Assembly (NCBI GenBank): GCA_023129165.1
Contig: JAGMCL010000123.1
Span: 1-60,928 of the forward strand
Length of the DNA: 60,928 nt
DNA from: Caldifarciminota bacterium
Lineage (GTDB): Bacteria > Hydrothermota > UBA3073
Reading direction: 5' to 3'
Shown: positions 8,269 to 16,837 of the stretch, piece by piece
Numbering within the stretch: the first letter of the stretch is position 1
Layout of the letters: each line of letters starts with the position of its first letter
The notes under the pieces: generated by a model
Seen by the model: only the letters and a program-made list of their open reading frames with translations
Databases searched by the model: none
Told to the model about the DNA's origin: nothing
Program-made: the position numbers and the translations under genes

Positions 8269-9012
8269 ATGAAGCGTGTAGCAAGACTAATGTTGGTTAT
8301 GACGATTGTTTTGTCATTCTTTTGCTTAGCTTTCGCAGCAGATCAATCAGAGCCACGTTTGATTACAGTCACTGGAGATGCGGAAGTAAGAGTTGTGCCG
8401 AATGAGGTTATTCTTACTCTTGGTGTAGAGACTTGGAACAAAGATTTAAGTATTGCAAAGACTGAGAACGATCAGCGAATACAGAAAATTGTTGATGTAG
8501 GTAAAAGATACAAGATAGAAGAAAAACATATCCAAACCGATTATATAAGCATTGAACCACGATATGAAGATCGATGGGAACACCGAAAATTCATTGGTTA
8601 CTTTGTTCGTAAGACTATTGTCTTTACATTAAGAGATACTGATATATTTGAGGGACTTCTCAGTAGTGTTCTTGAGTCTGGTGCAAACTACGTCCATGGA
8701 ATACAGTTTCGTACTACTGAACTTCGAAAACATAGAGATCAAGCACGTGCTTTAGCAATTAAGGCTGCGCAGGAAAAAGCATATGATTTAGCTAAAGAAC
8801 TTGGGCAAAAAGTTGGCAAACCTTATAAAATTCAGGAAAATCAATCCGGATGGTGGTCCTGGTACAATACACGGTGGTGGTCAGGTTGGGCAGGCGGAAT
8901 GGCTCAAAATGTCATTCAAAATGTCGCAGATCCATCTCAATCGGAAAGCAGTATTGCTCTGGGTCAGATTAAAGTGAATGCAAGAGTTACAGTAAGCTTT
9001 GAACTTGAATAG
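8269..9012 (+). CDS. SIMPL domain (DUF541) secreted protein
   Basis: 247 residues: signal peptide (about 1-23, cut after AFA), then the SIMPL domain from ITVTGDAEVRVVPNEVILTLGVE to the C-terminal ARVTVSFELE. The conserved middle is KAAQEKAYDLAKELGQKVGKPYKI. The Trp/Gly-rich insert before the last strand (WWSWYNTRWWSGWAGG) is unusual. SIMPL proteins are envelope proteins of poorly defined role, linked in E. coli (YggE) to oxidative-stress protection. AGGGGG-type Shine-Dalgarno 7 nt upstream. Monocistronic. Confidence 0.9.
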   Translation: MKRVARLMLVMTIVLSFFCLAFAADQSEPRLITVTGDAEVRVVPNEVILTLGVETWNKDLSIAKTENDQRIQKIVDVGKRYKIEEKHIQTDYISIEPRYEDRWEHRKFIGYFVRKTIVFTLRDTDIFEGLLSSVLESGANYVHGIQFRTTELRKHRDQARALAIKAAQEKAYDLAKELGQKVGKPYKIQENQSGWWSWYNTRWWSGWAGGMAQNVIQNVADPSQSESSIALGQIKVNARVTVSFELE

Positions 9013-9049
9013 GGTCAACCTAAAAAATTAAAGTTTCTCCGTTTTCCCC

Positions 9050-9078
9050 TTGATAAGATAGTGATTGTGTTATATAAT
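9050..9078 (+). promoter_or_regulatory. Sigma70 promoter, dispersed-repeat copy D
   Basis: TTGATA, 17 bp containing GTGATTGTGT, TATAAT. Followed at 9110-9136 by the conserved box TGTAAATTTATTAGTACA. Upstream of the C69 peptidase gene. Confidence 0.8.
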
Positions 9079-9239
9079 ACAAGATGTTGCAGTTTTAAAA
9101 TTAGCCGTGATTGTAAATTTATTAGTACAGATAAAGTTGGTTAGACATAGAACAACTAACCATTGCTATTCTATTTATTATAATTGTGGCAAAAGTTAAA
9201 CTGTAGACCCATTACTCAATAGAAAGGAGGTATTGTATT

Positions 9240-10958
9240 ATGATGAGAGTAATCATTATAGCACTCATCCTAAACCTGATGAATCTTGTACCAGCACAGG
9301 CTTGTACAACCATGCTCGTTACCAAGGGGGCATCACAGGACGGTTCGGTCATTGTCGCTCATTCGGACGACAGTGAGTTGTTCGATCAGCGTCTGGTATA
9401 CGTACCGGCTGCAGATCATAAACCCGGATCAATCCGACCTATATACTACGATGCTGCATCACTGGGTAGCAGACCGGAATATCACGGATATGAACTGCGC
9501 CGTTATGTGGGCACTCACCGGGGTCCAACTTATATCAATCCCAATCATCCGCAGAGCATACCGCTCGGTTATATTCCTCAAGTTGCACATACCTATGCAT
9601 ACTTCGATGGCAGCTACGCTATCATGAACGAACATCAGCTTATGTTTGGCGAGTGCACAGATGGGACTAAAATCCAATCCGAACCTATACCCGGCAAACT
9701 CATTTTCTACAGCGCCGAACTGAGCCGCGTTGCAGCTGAACGCTGTACAAAAGCACGCGAAGCCGTTGAACTGATTGGCCATCTTATTGAGACCTACGGC
9801 TACTACGGCACAGGAGAAACACTGCCCATCGGGGATACAGAAGAGGGATGGATTATAGAAATGGCACCCAGTCCTGAGGGTACAGGCGGTCTCTGGGTGG
9901 CAAAAAAGATACCTGACGGTGAGGTGTTTGTGGCTGCAAATGAACTGCGTATTCGCGAAGTCGACCCGGATGACCCCAATATGCTCTATTCCAGCAAACT
10001 TCATGCCATTGCCGAAAAACACGGATGGTGGAAACCGGAGGACGGGAAGTTGGATTGGCTCCGAACTGTGAGTTCAGGAGAATACAGCCATCCTTACTAC
10101 TCACTACGCCGGGTCTGGCGTCTGCAGGCACGGATTGCACCCTCACAGAAAAAATCACCATGGGTTGAAGATAGTTACACGAAAGAGTATCCATTCTCCA
10201 TTAAACCTGATAAGAAACTTAGCATCCGTGATGTTATGAGTTTGTACCGCGATTACTATCAGGGAACTGAGTTTGATCAGTCGAAAGGAGTAACCGCAGG
10301 ACCTTTTGGCTGTCCCTACCGATACCCTGGTCCTATGGACGCTGGTGGCGATACCGGTGATCCGAATGCCAAACATAAAGGCGCATGGGAAAGAACGATT
10401 TCCATCTTTCGCTGTGGGTATAGCTATATCTGCCAGGCACGTGGCTGGTTGCCTGATGCCATCGGGGGTATTGTTTGGTTCGGTCCGGATGAGCCGATGA
10501 GCACATGCTATATGCCCTTTTATGTGGGAGTCACAAATATCGCTGCGCCATATTACACATGTGAAACTACAACCTTTAGCCAGAAAAGCGCGTGGTGGGC
10601 TTTCAACTTCGTTGCAAATTGGGCGGGTATAAAGTACAGCTATATGATTAAAGATATTCAGCAGAAACAGGACGAAATCGAAAGCGTTGCAATTGAAGGC
10701 ATTAATAAAATAGATGAGCAATCGCTTGCTCTTTATAAACAAGACCCGGAAAAGGCTCGGCAGCTGCTTACCACATACTGCGAAACGCAGGCTAACCAGG
10801 TTGTTAAAGACTGGTGGGAATTTGCCTGGATTCTTGTAGCCCGTTATGACGATGGTTATATCAACGCGCCTGGAAAAATGACCCAAGAAGTCGGTTATCC
10901 TGAAGATTGGTATGATAAGACGGAATGGCTCAATGGACCGACAAGCTACCCAAAATAA
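9240..10958 (+). CDS. Secreted C69-family dipeptidase
   Basis: 572 residues. The signal peptide ends at AQA, exposing CTTMLVTKGAS: Cys22 becomes the N-terminal nucleophile, as in Ntn-hydrolase peptidases of family C69 (PepD-like). Further family signatures are DGSVIVAHSDD, YAIMNEHQLMFGECT and EGWIIEMAP near residues 200-210. C69 enzymes cleave dipeptides; the signal peptide places this one outside the cytoplasm, presumably in peptide scavenging. Shine-Dalgarno AAAGGAGG lies 8-9 nt upstream of the first ATG of a tandem ATGATG. Composition is slightly richer in GC than the flanking DNA. Confidence 0.92.
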   Translation: MMRVIIIALILNLMNLVPAQACTTMLVTKGASQDGSVIVAHSDDSELFDQRLVYVPAADHKPGSIRPIYYDAASLGSRPEYHGYELRRYVGTHRGPTYINPNHPQSIPLGYIPQVAHTYAYFDGSYAIMNEHQLMFGECTDGTKIQSEPIPGKLIFYSAELSRVAAERCTKAREAVELIGHLIETYGYYGTGETLPIGDTEEGWIIEMAPSPEGTGGLWVAKKIPDGEVFVAANELRIREVDPDDPNMLYSSKLHAIAEKHGWWKPEDGKLDWLRTVSSGEYSHPYYSLRRVWRLQARIAPSQKKSPWVEDSYTKEYPFSIKPDKKLSIRDVMSLYRDYYQGTEFDQSKGVTAGPFGCPYRYPGPMDAGGDTGDPNAKHKGAWERTISIFRCGYSYICQARGWLPDAIGGIVWFGPDEPMSTCYMPFYVGVTNIAAPYYTCETTTFSQKSAWWAFNFVANWAGIKYSYMIKDIQQKQDEIESVAIEGINKIDEQSLALYKQDPEKARQLLTTYCETQANQVVKDWWEFAWILVARYDDGYINAPGKMTQEVGYPEDWYDKTEWLNGPTSYPK

Positions 10959-11220
10959 AACAACAGGACTTAATAAGTTTAATTTTAACAGGGACTTATA
11001 AGAGACTTAAAAGAGACAATCTATTTTTATTTTAACAGGGATTTGAAGAGAATAATAAATTAAGAAAATAAGTAATAGAGTATTTATACGGTTAGTAAAG
11101 ACCGTGATTGTAAATTATTTCTTTATCCAGTATATCCTGTTCATCCTGTCAAAAGAAAAAGTATTAGGGTGGAATCAGCCCCAATTTTTATATCCCTTTA
11201 CAATTGCCTCATTTTTTCCC

Positions 11221-11249
11221 TTAACAAAATTGTGATTGTATTATATAAT
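11221..11249 (+). promoter_or_regulatory. Sigma70 promoter, dispersed-repeat copy E
   Basis: TTAACA, 17 bp containing TTGTGATTGTATTA, TATAAT. Expected start near 11256 leaves a very short leader with AAGGA (11258-11262) before ATG 11268. A box relative (GTGATTGTAAATTATTT) lies upstream at about 11101. Confidence 0.75.
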
Positions 11250-11267
11250 TATATCCGAAGGATCCGT

Positions 11268-11351
11268 ATGGAAAATAAACCACACATGCCCGATGTCATT
11301 CAGGAAATCTCTGTTTTAACTTATAAACTTCAATGTACAACAGATGAGTAG
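11268..11351 (+). CDS. 27-aa leader peptide or small precursor upstream of radical SAM gene
   Basis: Reads MENKPHMPDVIQEISVLTY then KLQCTTDE. AAGGA lies 5 nt before the ATG, just downstream of promoter copy E. Its stop overlaps the start of the radical SAM gene, which has no Shine-Dalgarno of its own, so translational coupling is plausible. It could be a leader peptide or, less likely, a RiPP-type substrate of the radical SAM enzyme; it has one Cys and no repeat or Gly-rich core. Confidence 0.4.
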   Translation: MENKPHMPDVIQEISVLTYKLQCTTDE

Positions 11352-12294
11352 GTATTTAGCTGTGAACCGATTAGAATTTGCTGTCACATACCTATGTAAC
11401 GGAGGATGCAGGCACTGCTATACTATTCAGGGTAAGGAATCATTCCCTGAACATATTGAAAAATCACTTGCTGTAGAGATTGTTAGAAAAGTGGGCAAGA
11501 AATATAGTCCCGAATCGATTATGACCTTTGGTGGGGAACCATTGCTATTTCCTGAAATTGTATGTGATATCCACAAAGAAGCAATGAATGTAGGAATTCC
11601 CTGCAGGCAGATAATTACAAATGGTTATTGGTCAAAGAATCCCAGAAGGATAAAAGAAATAGCTGAAAGTTTGGTAGAATCCGGGGTAAATGATGTTATT
11701 ATATCTGTTGATGCATTTCATCAGGAAAATATTCCCCTTGATATCGTTAGAAAGACAGCCGACTCATGCCTACAGGTAGGTATAAAAAATATATCTTGGA
11801 ACCCCTGCTGGGTAGTTTCTGAAGAAGATAATAACCAATATAACAAAAAGACTAAAGACATTTTGAAAGAACTTATTGACATACCTGTAAGAGACTCAGA
11901 GGGAAATGTAATGGAGCCAGATGGATTGGCTATTATTAATTTGAAAGAATTTTTACCTCCAAAAGAAAAAATACCTACTGGCAAATGTGGTGATATGCCT
12001 TATACTGACCCGCTTGACTATGTTAAGGGTATATGTGTTGAACCAGATGGTAGAATAGCTGTTTGTAATGATTTTCATATTGGGAATGCTTCTGAGGTGG
12101 ATATTATTGATATTTTAGAGAATTATGAACCATATAAGATACCAGAAATGAAAGCAATACTTGAAAATGGCATGAAAGGATTGATAAGTTGGGCAAGGAC
12201 AAAAGGTGTCGAACCTGAGCCAGAGGGATATTATTCAATCTGTCATATGTGTACTGATATTAGAAAAAGAACAGGTAGAGGTACTTTCAAATAG
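11344..12294 (+). CDS. Radical SAM protein with SPASM-like C-terminus
   Basis: 316 residues. The 4Fe-4S motif CNGGCRHC (CxxxCxxC, about 18-25) defines a radical SAM enzyme, with TFGGEPL (about 60-66) as the SAM-binding GGE motif. The C-terminal part has spaced Cys (KCGDM, GICVEPDGRIAVCNDFHIGN, ICHMC), as in SPASM/twitch auxiliary cluster domains used for peptide or protein modification. The partner substrate is not obvious; the only candidate nearby is the overlapping 27-aa ORF. Cytoplasmic. Confidence 0.85.
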   Translation: MSRYLAVNRLEFAVTYLCNGGCRHCYTIQGKESFPEHIEKSLAVEIVRKVGKKYSPESIMTFGGEPLLFPEIVCDIHKEAMNVGIPCRQIITNGYWSKNPRRIKEIAESLVESGVNDVIISVDAFHQENIPLDIVRKTADSCLQVGIKNISWNPCWVVSEEDNNQYNKKTKDILKELIDIPVRDSEGNVMEPDGLAIINLKEFLPPKEKIPTGKCGDMPYTDPLDYVKGICVEPDGRIAVCNDFHIGNASEVDIIDILENYEPYKIPEMKAILENGMKGLISWARTKGVEPEPEGYYSICHMCTDIRKRTGRGTFK

Positions 12295-12321
12295 AATATG
12301 AAAAAATATGGAAGCAAAAAT

Positions 12322-12345
12322 GTAGGGGTTCGATTTATCGAACCC
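12322..12345 (+). repeat. REP element (GTAG hairpin)
   Basis: GTAG followed by the 8-bp stem GGGTTCGA/TCGAACCC with loop TTTA. Identical, as reverse complement, to the right half of the REPIN at 48054-48112. Sits immediately before the RAYT remnant. Confidence 0.8.
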
Positions 12346-12349
12346 GCAA

Positions 12350-12478
12350 ATCAGGAATGAAAAAGCCTTACATAATGTTCGTGGGTATATAGAGGACAAT
12401 CCGTTAGTAGAGAAAATAAGATTTGAAGAATTCTATAGAAACGGGTCGGATACCCGCCCGACGCCTGCCTGCCGGTAG
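12350..12478 (+). pseudogene. C-terminal remnant of REP-associated (RAYT, Y1 family) transposase
   Basis: In one frame the DNA reads IRNEKALHNVRGYIEDNPL followed by VEKIRFEEFYRN, which resembles the conserved C-terminal helix of RAYT/TnpA-REP proteins (RNE...YI..NPL). The catalytic HUH and Tyr parts are absent. The frame then runs into a CCTGCC/GGCAGG palindrome insertion and stops. A REP hairpin lies 5 bp upstream. Inference from pattern memory. Confidence 0.55.
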
Positions 12479-12617
12479 GCAGGGCAGACGGGAATCCAAC
12501 ACCTACAAGAATCAAGGGGAGGCAGGTCAAAAATTGATAACTATATAAAAAACAGTGGATTAAGAGAAAATCCATAAAAGGTTTTTGACAATACTCAGGT
12601 AAGCTTAAGGAGGTTTT

Positions 12618-12968
12618 ATGATAATTCTGGCTATTATTATTGGAGCTATTTTAATGGCATTTTTAGAGGGTATTCCAATATTTGGTCCACTAATTGCTGG
12701 TTTTGTTGCTGGTATAATTGCAGGTGGACTTATACGAGGTCTTTTAGTCGGGTTTTTGAGTGGAACGATAGGTGCAATACTATCTGCAATTTTCCTTACG
12801 AGTGCTGGCGGATTTTTAGGCTCTATACTTGGTGGTTTACCTGGTAGTGCTCTGGGAGGAATTATAGGCGCAGTGATAGGTGGAAGTATTATACTTGGAG
12901 CACTCTACCTTGGCATACTTGGTCTTGTAGGCGGTTTGTTCGGCGGATTGATTAGACCGATTAGATGA
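12618..12968 (+). CDS. Glycine-rich polytopic membrane protein (DUF5518-like)
   Basis: 116 residues, almost wholly hydrophobic, with regularly spaced Gly (GFVAGIIAGGLIRGLLVGFLSG, GGLPGSALGGIIGAVIGG) and about four predicted membrane helices. The pattern resembles DUF5518 membrane proteins, common in archaea and some anaerobes. Strong Shine-Dalgarno AAGGAGG 5 nt upstream. No neighbour gives a functional hint. Confidence 0.65.
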   Translation: MIILAIIIGAILMAFLEGIPIFGPLIAGFVAGIIAGGLIRGLLVGFLSGTIGAILSAIFLTSAGGFLGSILGGLPGSALGGIIGAVIGGSIILGALYLGILGLVGGLFGGLIRPIR

Positions 12969-13213
12969 TTGAATATACAATACGAAGAATGTAGGCAATT
13001 AAACAAATGCATGTAAGGGTTAACAATTTGTAGGCACACCTGCCTGACGGCAGTCAGGGTTTTAACTGTGCAAACACATTGTCGCTTTACCAAGGTAAAG
13101 CCTGCCGGCGGTAGGCAGGCACTCCAACCCTTCAAGGTATTAGTAATAAAGTATGGGATTGCCACGTTCGTCATGAAGTTACGACGAACTCGCAATGACA
13201 AAGATATTTATAG

Positions 13214-13337
13214 AACAGGGATTTGCCTGCTTGATGCAGTCAAATAAGAGAATTTTAAGAGAAAAAATTTTTATTCTTTACCTACAATCTCATTCAAGTC
13301 TCGTCTCTACCTATCGGCAGACAGGCAAGTCCCTGTT
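13214..13337. mobile_element. MITE-like element with about 16-bp inverted ends
   Basis: Left end AACAGGGATTTGCCTG and right end CAGGCAAGTCCCTGTT are near-perfect inverted repeats (one mismatch) bounding 124 bp with no ORF. Half or full relatives starting AACAGGGA occur at 10990, 11033, 39303, 39979, 40022 and 50368. Confidence 0.6.
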
Positions 13338-13388
13338 AAAAAGAGATAGGAATTGCTTCGCAATGACAGATTAAACTTTATATTACAA

Positions 13389-16300
13389 TTATTCAGAAGA
13401 AATAGTCTCAAGCAGTAATTCCACTGCCTTTTTGAGTTGGTTGTCAGAATCCCCTGTATCCTCTTCAGGTGAATTGTATACAATATAGTCAGGAACAGCA
13501 CCTCCACCCTCAAGATTTATCTCATCATCCGCTGTATACCATCCCCTTCCCGGAACTGTAAACTTAGTTCCATCTCTAAGAGTCCTCGTGTGTGTACTAA
13601 TTACACTACCATTTGTGGTGTTCCCAACCAGCTTACCTAAACCGAGTGTCTTGTAGGCGTGTGCAAATATCTCACCATTACTAAATGTACGTTCGTTTAT
13701 TAGCACTATAGAGGGTTTTGTCCAGACATAGTATGGAAGTCTCTCTGAAATAGGGTAACCTGGTTCATCTCCCCTTCTAACTGTATAGGCATGGACTCTT
13801 GTATCGAGCATTACGAGCAGATGATCGGCAATCCAACCACCTGAATTGTATCTCACGTCAATAACCATTCCATCCTTTCCAAGCCCCTGTTTATAGAGCT
13901 CCTGTTGAAAATTATCCACGGATTTCCATCCCATATGTGGTATGTGTATATAACCAAATCTACCATCGGAGAGCTCATCAACCATATCTCTTCTGAAATC
14001 CACCCATTCCTCATAAAGACACCCATTAACCTCGTTCATCTCCGCGGGTCTTATGTTTACTATTCTCTCCTTACCAATCTCATTTAACACCCGCAGTCTC
14101 ACAAGCTCATCTGTCTTACCCTCCATAATCTCAGATATATTTTTTTTACCAATGTCTATGCCATCAATACTTAATATAATATCACCTTCATATAGTCGGC
14201 TGTCTCTCCTGTATGCCGGGCTATCTTTAATCACCCTCTTAATCCTAAGACCTTCACCCTTATACTCATAGTCCCATATCACACCAAGTATACCTGTAGA
14301 GGGGAGTTGTGAATTTTCTCGTTTGTATATACTTAGATGGGATGAGTTGATTTCACCCAACATGAGTCTTATAGCGCTTCTAAACTCGTATGGATGATTA
14401 ACACTTAGAGCCATTTCTCTATACTTATTATACATACTATCCCAGTCTACACCATGAAAATTCTCGTCGTAGAAATCATTTTTTAATGTCCTCCAAACTT
14501 CATGGAATATCTGTTCTCTTTCATGCTCAATATCTATTCTCTCCTTTATATTAAACCCAATTGACTTCTGTTCCCTACCATCCATATCAGTCATCCATAT
14601 CTTACCCTTGCTGAGATAGTAAATTTTATCTTCATCCAGTACTACCTGAGAAGGGTTCATACCACCTGTAGTCAATGGCTTCAGATTCTCATTTTCTTTA
14701 TCGATTATATATAAATCTTCCTTACCTGTATGGTCGCTCCTGAAAATAAACCTGTCACTTTCTGGAGCTATAGCGAATATCATGGCATCTCCTGGAAGGT
14801 CTGTGCCTTCTCTTGCCCTTTTATCTATATTCTCAAAATCTATCTTTACATCGGGAATGCTGTCTTTCTCCTCAATCAATTTCTCTCTCTTCCAATCCTC
14901 TTCTGTCTTCTCATCATCCTCCTTACGGAGATATGACCACCATATATCATAATCATCATCCTTTCTATATGATGAGAATGCAATTATCCTGCCATCATCC
15001 GACCAGAAAGGTAAAATGTCAGGTCTTGGATGTTTTGATATATTAAAAGATTCCCCTGTCTTTACATTTACTATGTATATGTCGTTAATATACTCCCTGC
15101 TTCTGTATGCTATCCATCTACTATCAGGAGACCAGTTATATTCACTTATCGACCACTGCTCTGCTAACAACCTCTCCTTTTTGGTCTTTAAGTTATAAAC
15201 CATCAATTTCCCTCTTTTCATTATGAACGCCAGCTTCTCCCCATCAGGTGAGACGGTTGGAGCATACTCGTCAAAGGGTGAAGATATTACATTCTCCTCT
15301 TTTAAATCCAGGGAAAGATAGAGTCTCTCCTTATCAGGGTCTGAGCTTTGTAATCTATATATATCATAATCCCCATCTTTATCTGATGCGAAGAATAATG
15401 CCTCACCATCTTCTACAAAATTTATATTCCTCACCCTGCCCTGACTTTCTGTGACCCTCCTTGCCTTACCTCCTGATGTATCTGCGATATACAAATCCCC
15501 CCGAAGGACAAATGCCACTACCCCATTCGATACATCGAACTCCGTTATTCCACTACAATCGGTAAGCCAGACATCATCTAACTTCTCCTCTAAGACATCC
15601 ACTTTTAAAGAAGTTATCTCAAGGGTATGGGTATCAAGAAGATTTATTTCAAACCCTCTTTCAAAGGCAATTTTATCCCCCATAAAATTTATGGATGGGA
15701 ATCTTACCCCATCATCCTCAAAATATGTAAGCTGCTGAAGATCTCCTGTAATGATAGAATATCTGAAGATGTTCGAGGTTCCATCCCTGTCCGAAAGAAA
15801 ATACAGGGTGCCAGTATCCGCCAACATTGGATAGCCATCATTATAGTCCGTATGCTCTCCAAATACTAAATATATACTATCTCCATCTGAAATCCAAATA
15901 TCACCAGAAAAAGGCCCACGGTATCCCTTTCTCCACCAGGAGTAATGACCTCTTGTGAATGCAATTAATCCTTCATTTGATATACTAATACCTGAGACAA
16001 CAAATTCAATAACCGGTTCTGGATTACCTCCTGATAATTTTATTCTATAAGGTATTGGACCAAGGTGAGTTTGTTCTCTAACTGAGGTGAATAGAATATC
16101 ACCTGTTCGTGGGTCCCATCCCCGAAGCACATCGTCACCAGTATAAAAGGTAAGCTGCTCAAGAGAACCATCATCAATCGACAGTACGTATATATCAGAA
16201 TTCCCGTTTCTGTCCGAGTTGAAGGCAATATATTTGCCGTCAGGTGACCACCTTGGTCTGTAATTATATCCCTTTTTCGTCAATCTTACTGCCTGACCAC

Positions 16301-16451
16301 CACTATCTGGCACAAGCCAGATATCACCACTATAAGAGAATGTTATCTTCTGACCATCAGGTGAAAGCATTGGCGTCCTTGGAAATGATGCCTCAACTGC
16401 AAATAGGTTTGTAAAAAACAACATTAAAAACGCAAGAATTATTATACGCAT
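13389..16451 (-). CDS. Tricorn protease homologue (S41 family)
   Basis: 1020 residues from the ATG at 16451, chosen because GGAGGG lies just before it; the ATG at 16463 lacks one. Signal peptide (about 1-18), then two beta-propeller regions built of PDG repeats (SPDGQKITFSYSGDIWLV, WSPDGKYIAFNSDRNGNSDIYVL and similar), a tricorn C1 region, a PDZ domain (GILGVIWDYEYKGEGLRI to IDGIDIG) and a C-terminal S41 serine protease. Expected catalytic residues are visible: SSH near 703, Ser in TFSNGEIFAHA near 924, and the EGGG-VPDY segment carrying the Glu. Tricorn degrades proteasome-type peptides in archaea; bacterial exported homologues act in the periplasm. Confidence 0.93.
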   Translation of the reverse strand: MRIIILAFLMLFFTNLFAVEASFPRTPMLSPDGQKITFSYSGDIWLVPDSGGQAVRLTKKGYNYRPRWSPDGKYIAFNSDRNGNSDIYVLSIDDGSLEQLTFYTGDDVLRGWDPRTGDILFTSVREQTHLGPIPYRIKLSGGNPEPVIEFVVSGISISNEGLIAFTRGHYSWWRKGYRGPFSGDIWISDGDSIYLVFGEHTDYNDGYPMLADTGTLYFLSDRDGTSNIFRYSIITGDLQQLTYFEDDGVRFPSINFMGDKIAFERGFEINLLDTHTLEITSLKVDVLEEKLDDVWLTDCSGITEFDVSNGVVAFVLRGDLYIADTSGGKARRVTESQGRVRNINFVEDGEALFFASDKDGDYDIYRLQSSDPDKERLYLSLDLKEENVISSPFDEYAPTVSPDGEKLAFIMKRGKLMVYNLKTKKERLLAEQWSISEYNWSPDSRWIAYRSREYINDIYIVNVKTGESFNISKHPRPDILPFWSDDGRIIAFSSYRKDDDYDIWWSYLRKEDDEKTEEDWKREKLIEEKDSIPDVKIDFENIDKRAREGTDLPGDAMIFAIAPESDRFIFRSDHTGKEDLYIIDKENENLKPLTTGGMNPSQVVLDEDKIYYLSKGKIWMTDMDGREQKSIGFNIKERIDIEHEREQIFHEVWRTLKNDFYDENFHGVDWDSMYNKYREMALSVNHPYEFRSAIRLMLGEINSSHLSIYKRENSQLPSTGILGVIWDYEYKGEGLRIKRVIKDSPAYRRDSRLYEGDIILSIDGIDIGKKNISEIMEGKTDELVRLRVLNEIGKERIVNIRPAEMNEVNGCLYEEWVDFRRDMVDELSDGRFGYIHIPHMGWKSVDNFQQELYKQGLGKDGMVIDVRYNSGGWIADHLLVMLDTRVHAYTVRRGDEPGYPISERLPYYVWTKPSIVLINERTFSNGEIFAHAYKTLGLGKLVGNTTNGSVISTHTRTLRDGTKFTVPGRGWYTADDEINLEGGGAVPDYIVYNSPEEDTGDSDNQLKKAVELLLETISSE

Positions 16452-16609
16452 AGTTCCCTCCATTGATTAATAGATTCAATGCAAAAACCTTAACCACAGA
16501 TATAAGATTTTATTTTTGTGGATCTTTTAAAGCCTCTTTTTAAAACACAAAAGAATCTCTTTTATAATGTTGATATAACCTTTGAAAAAACCTGAATCTC
16601 CAATACAGT

Positions 16610-16638
16610 ATTTTATCACACATTACATTATTTGTCAA
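16610..16638 (-). promoter_or_regulatory. Sigma70 promoter for tricorn gene
   Basis: On the minus strand: TTGACA (16638-16633), 17 bp, TAAAAT (16615-16610). Leader about 150 nt. Confidence 0.65.
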
Positions 16639-16701
16639 GATAAATATGACATAACAATTATACAATAACTCCCAGAAACAATGAATTTGACAACTTTTAA
16701 C

Positions 16702-16730
16702 TTGACATTTTTAAAATTTACCATTATAAT
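16702..16730 (+). promoter_or_regulatory. Sigma70 promoter for the aldolase-phosphofructokinase operon
   Basis: TTGACA, 17 bp, TATAAT; about 100 bp upstream of ATG 16838. Confidence 0.75.
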
Positions 16731-16837
16731 ACACGGTTAATGTTATCGAAGTAATTTTCCCTATTTCCAGATGTCTACCTAATGCCAGTCTTGTTTGTTT
16801 TTCTGATTGAATAAATTCCAACAAAGAGGTGCCTTAT

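Larger units (their letters stand above)
16464..16837. other. Divergent intergenic region with two promoters
   Basis: About 375 bp between the tricorn and aldolase genes, containing one promoter on each strand (16610-16638 minus, 16702-16730 plus) and a CCACAGAT-type repeat scrap near 16491. No gene. Confidence 0.6.

Noticed and set aside
10155-10886. 243-aa minus-strand frame inside the C69 peptidase
   Set aside because: Shadow frame; the plus strand has full C69 signatures and a strong RBS.
11169-11267. Upstream extension of the 27-aa ORF to 11169
   Set aside because: The extension spans promoter copy E, so translation from there is unlikely.
12322-12345. tRNA T-loop like sequence GGTTCGA
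   Set aside because: It is the arm of a REP hairpin; no cloverleaf or acceptor stem is present. No tRNA or rRNA gene was recognised in the window.
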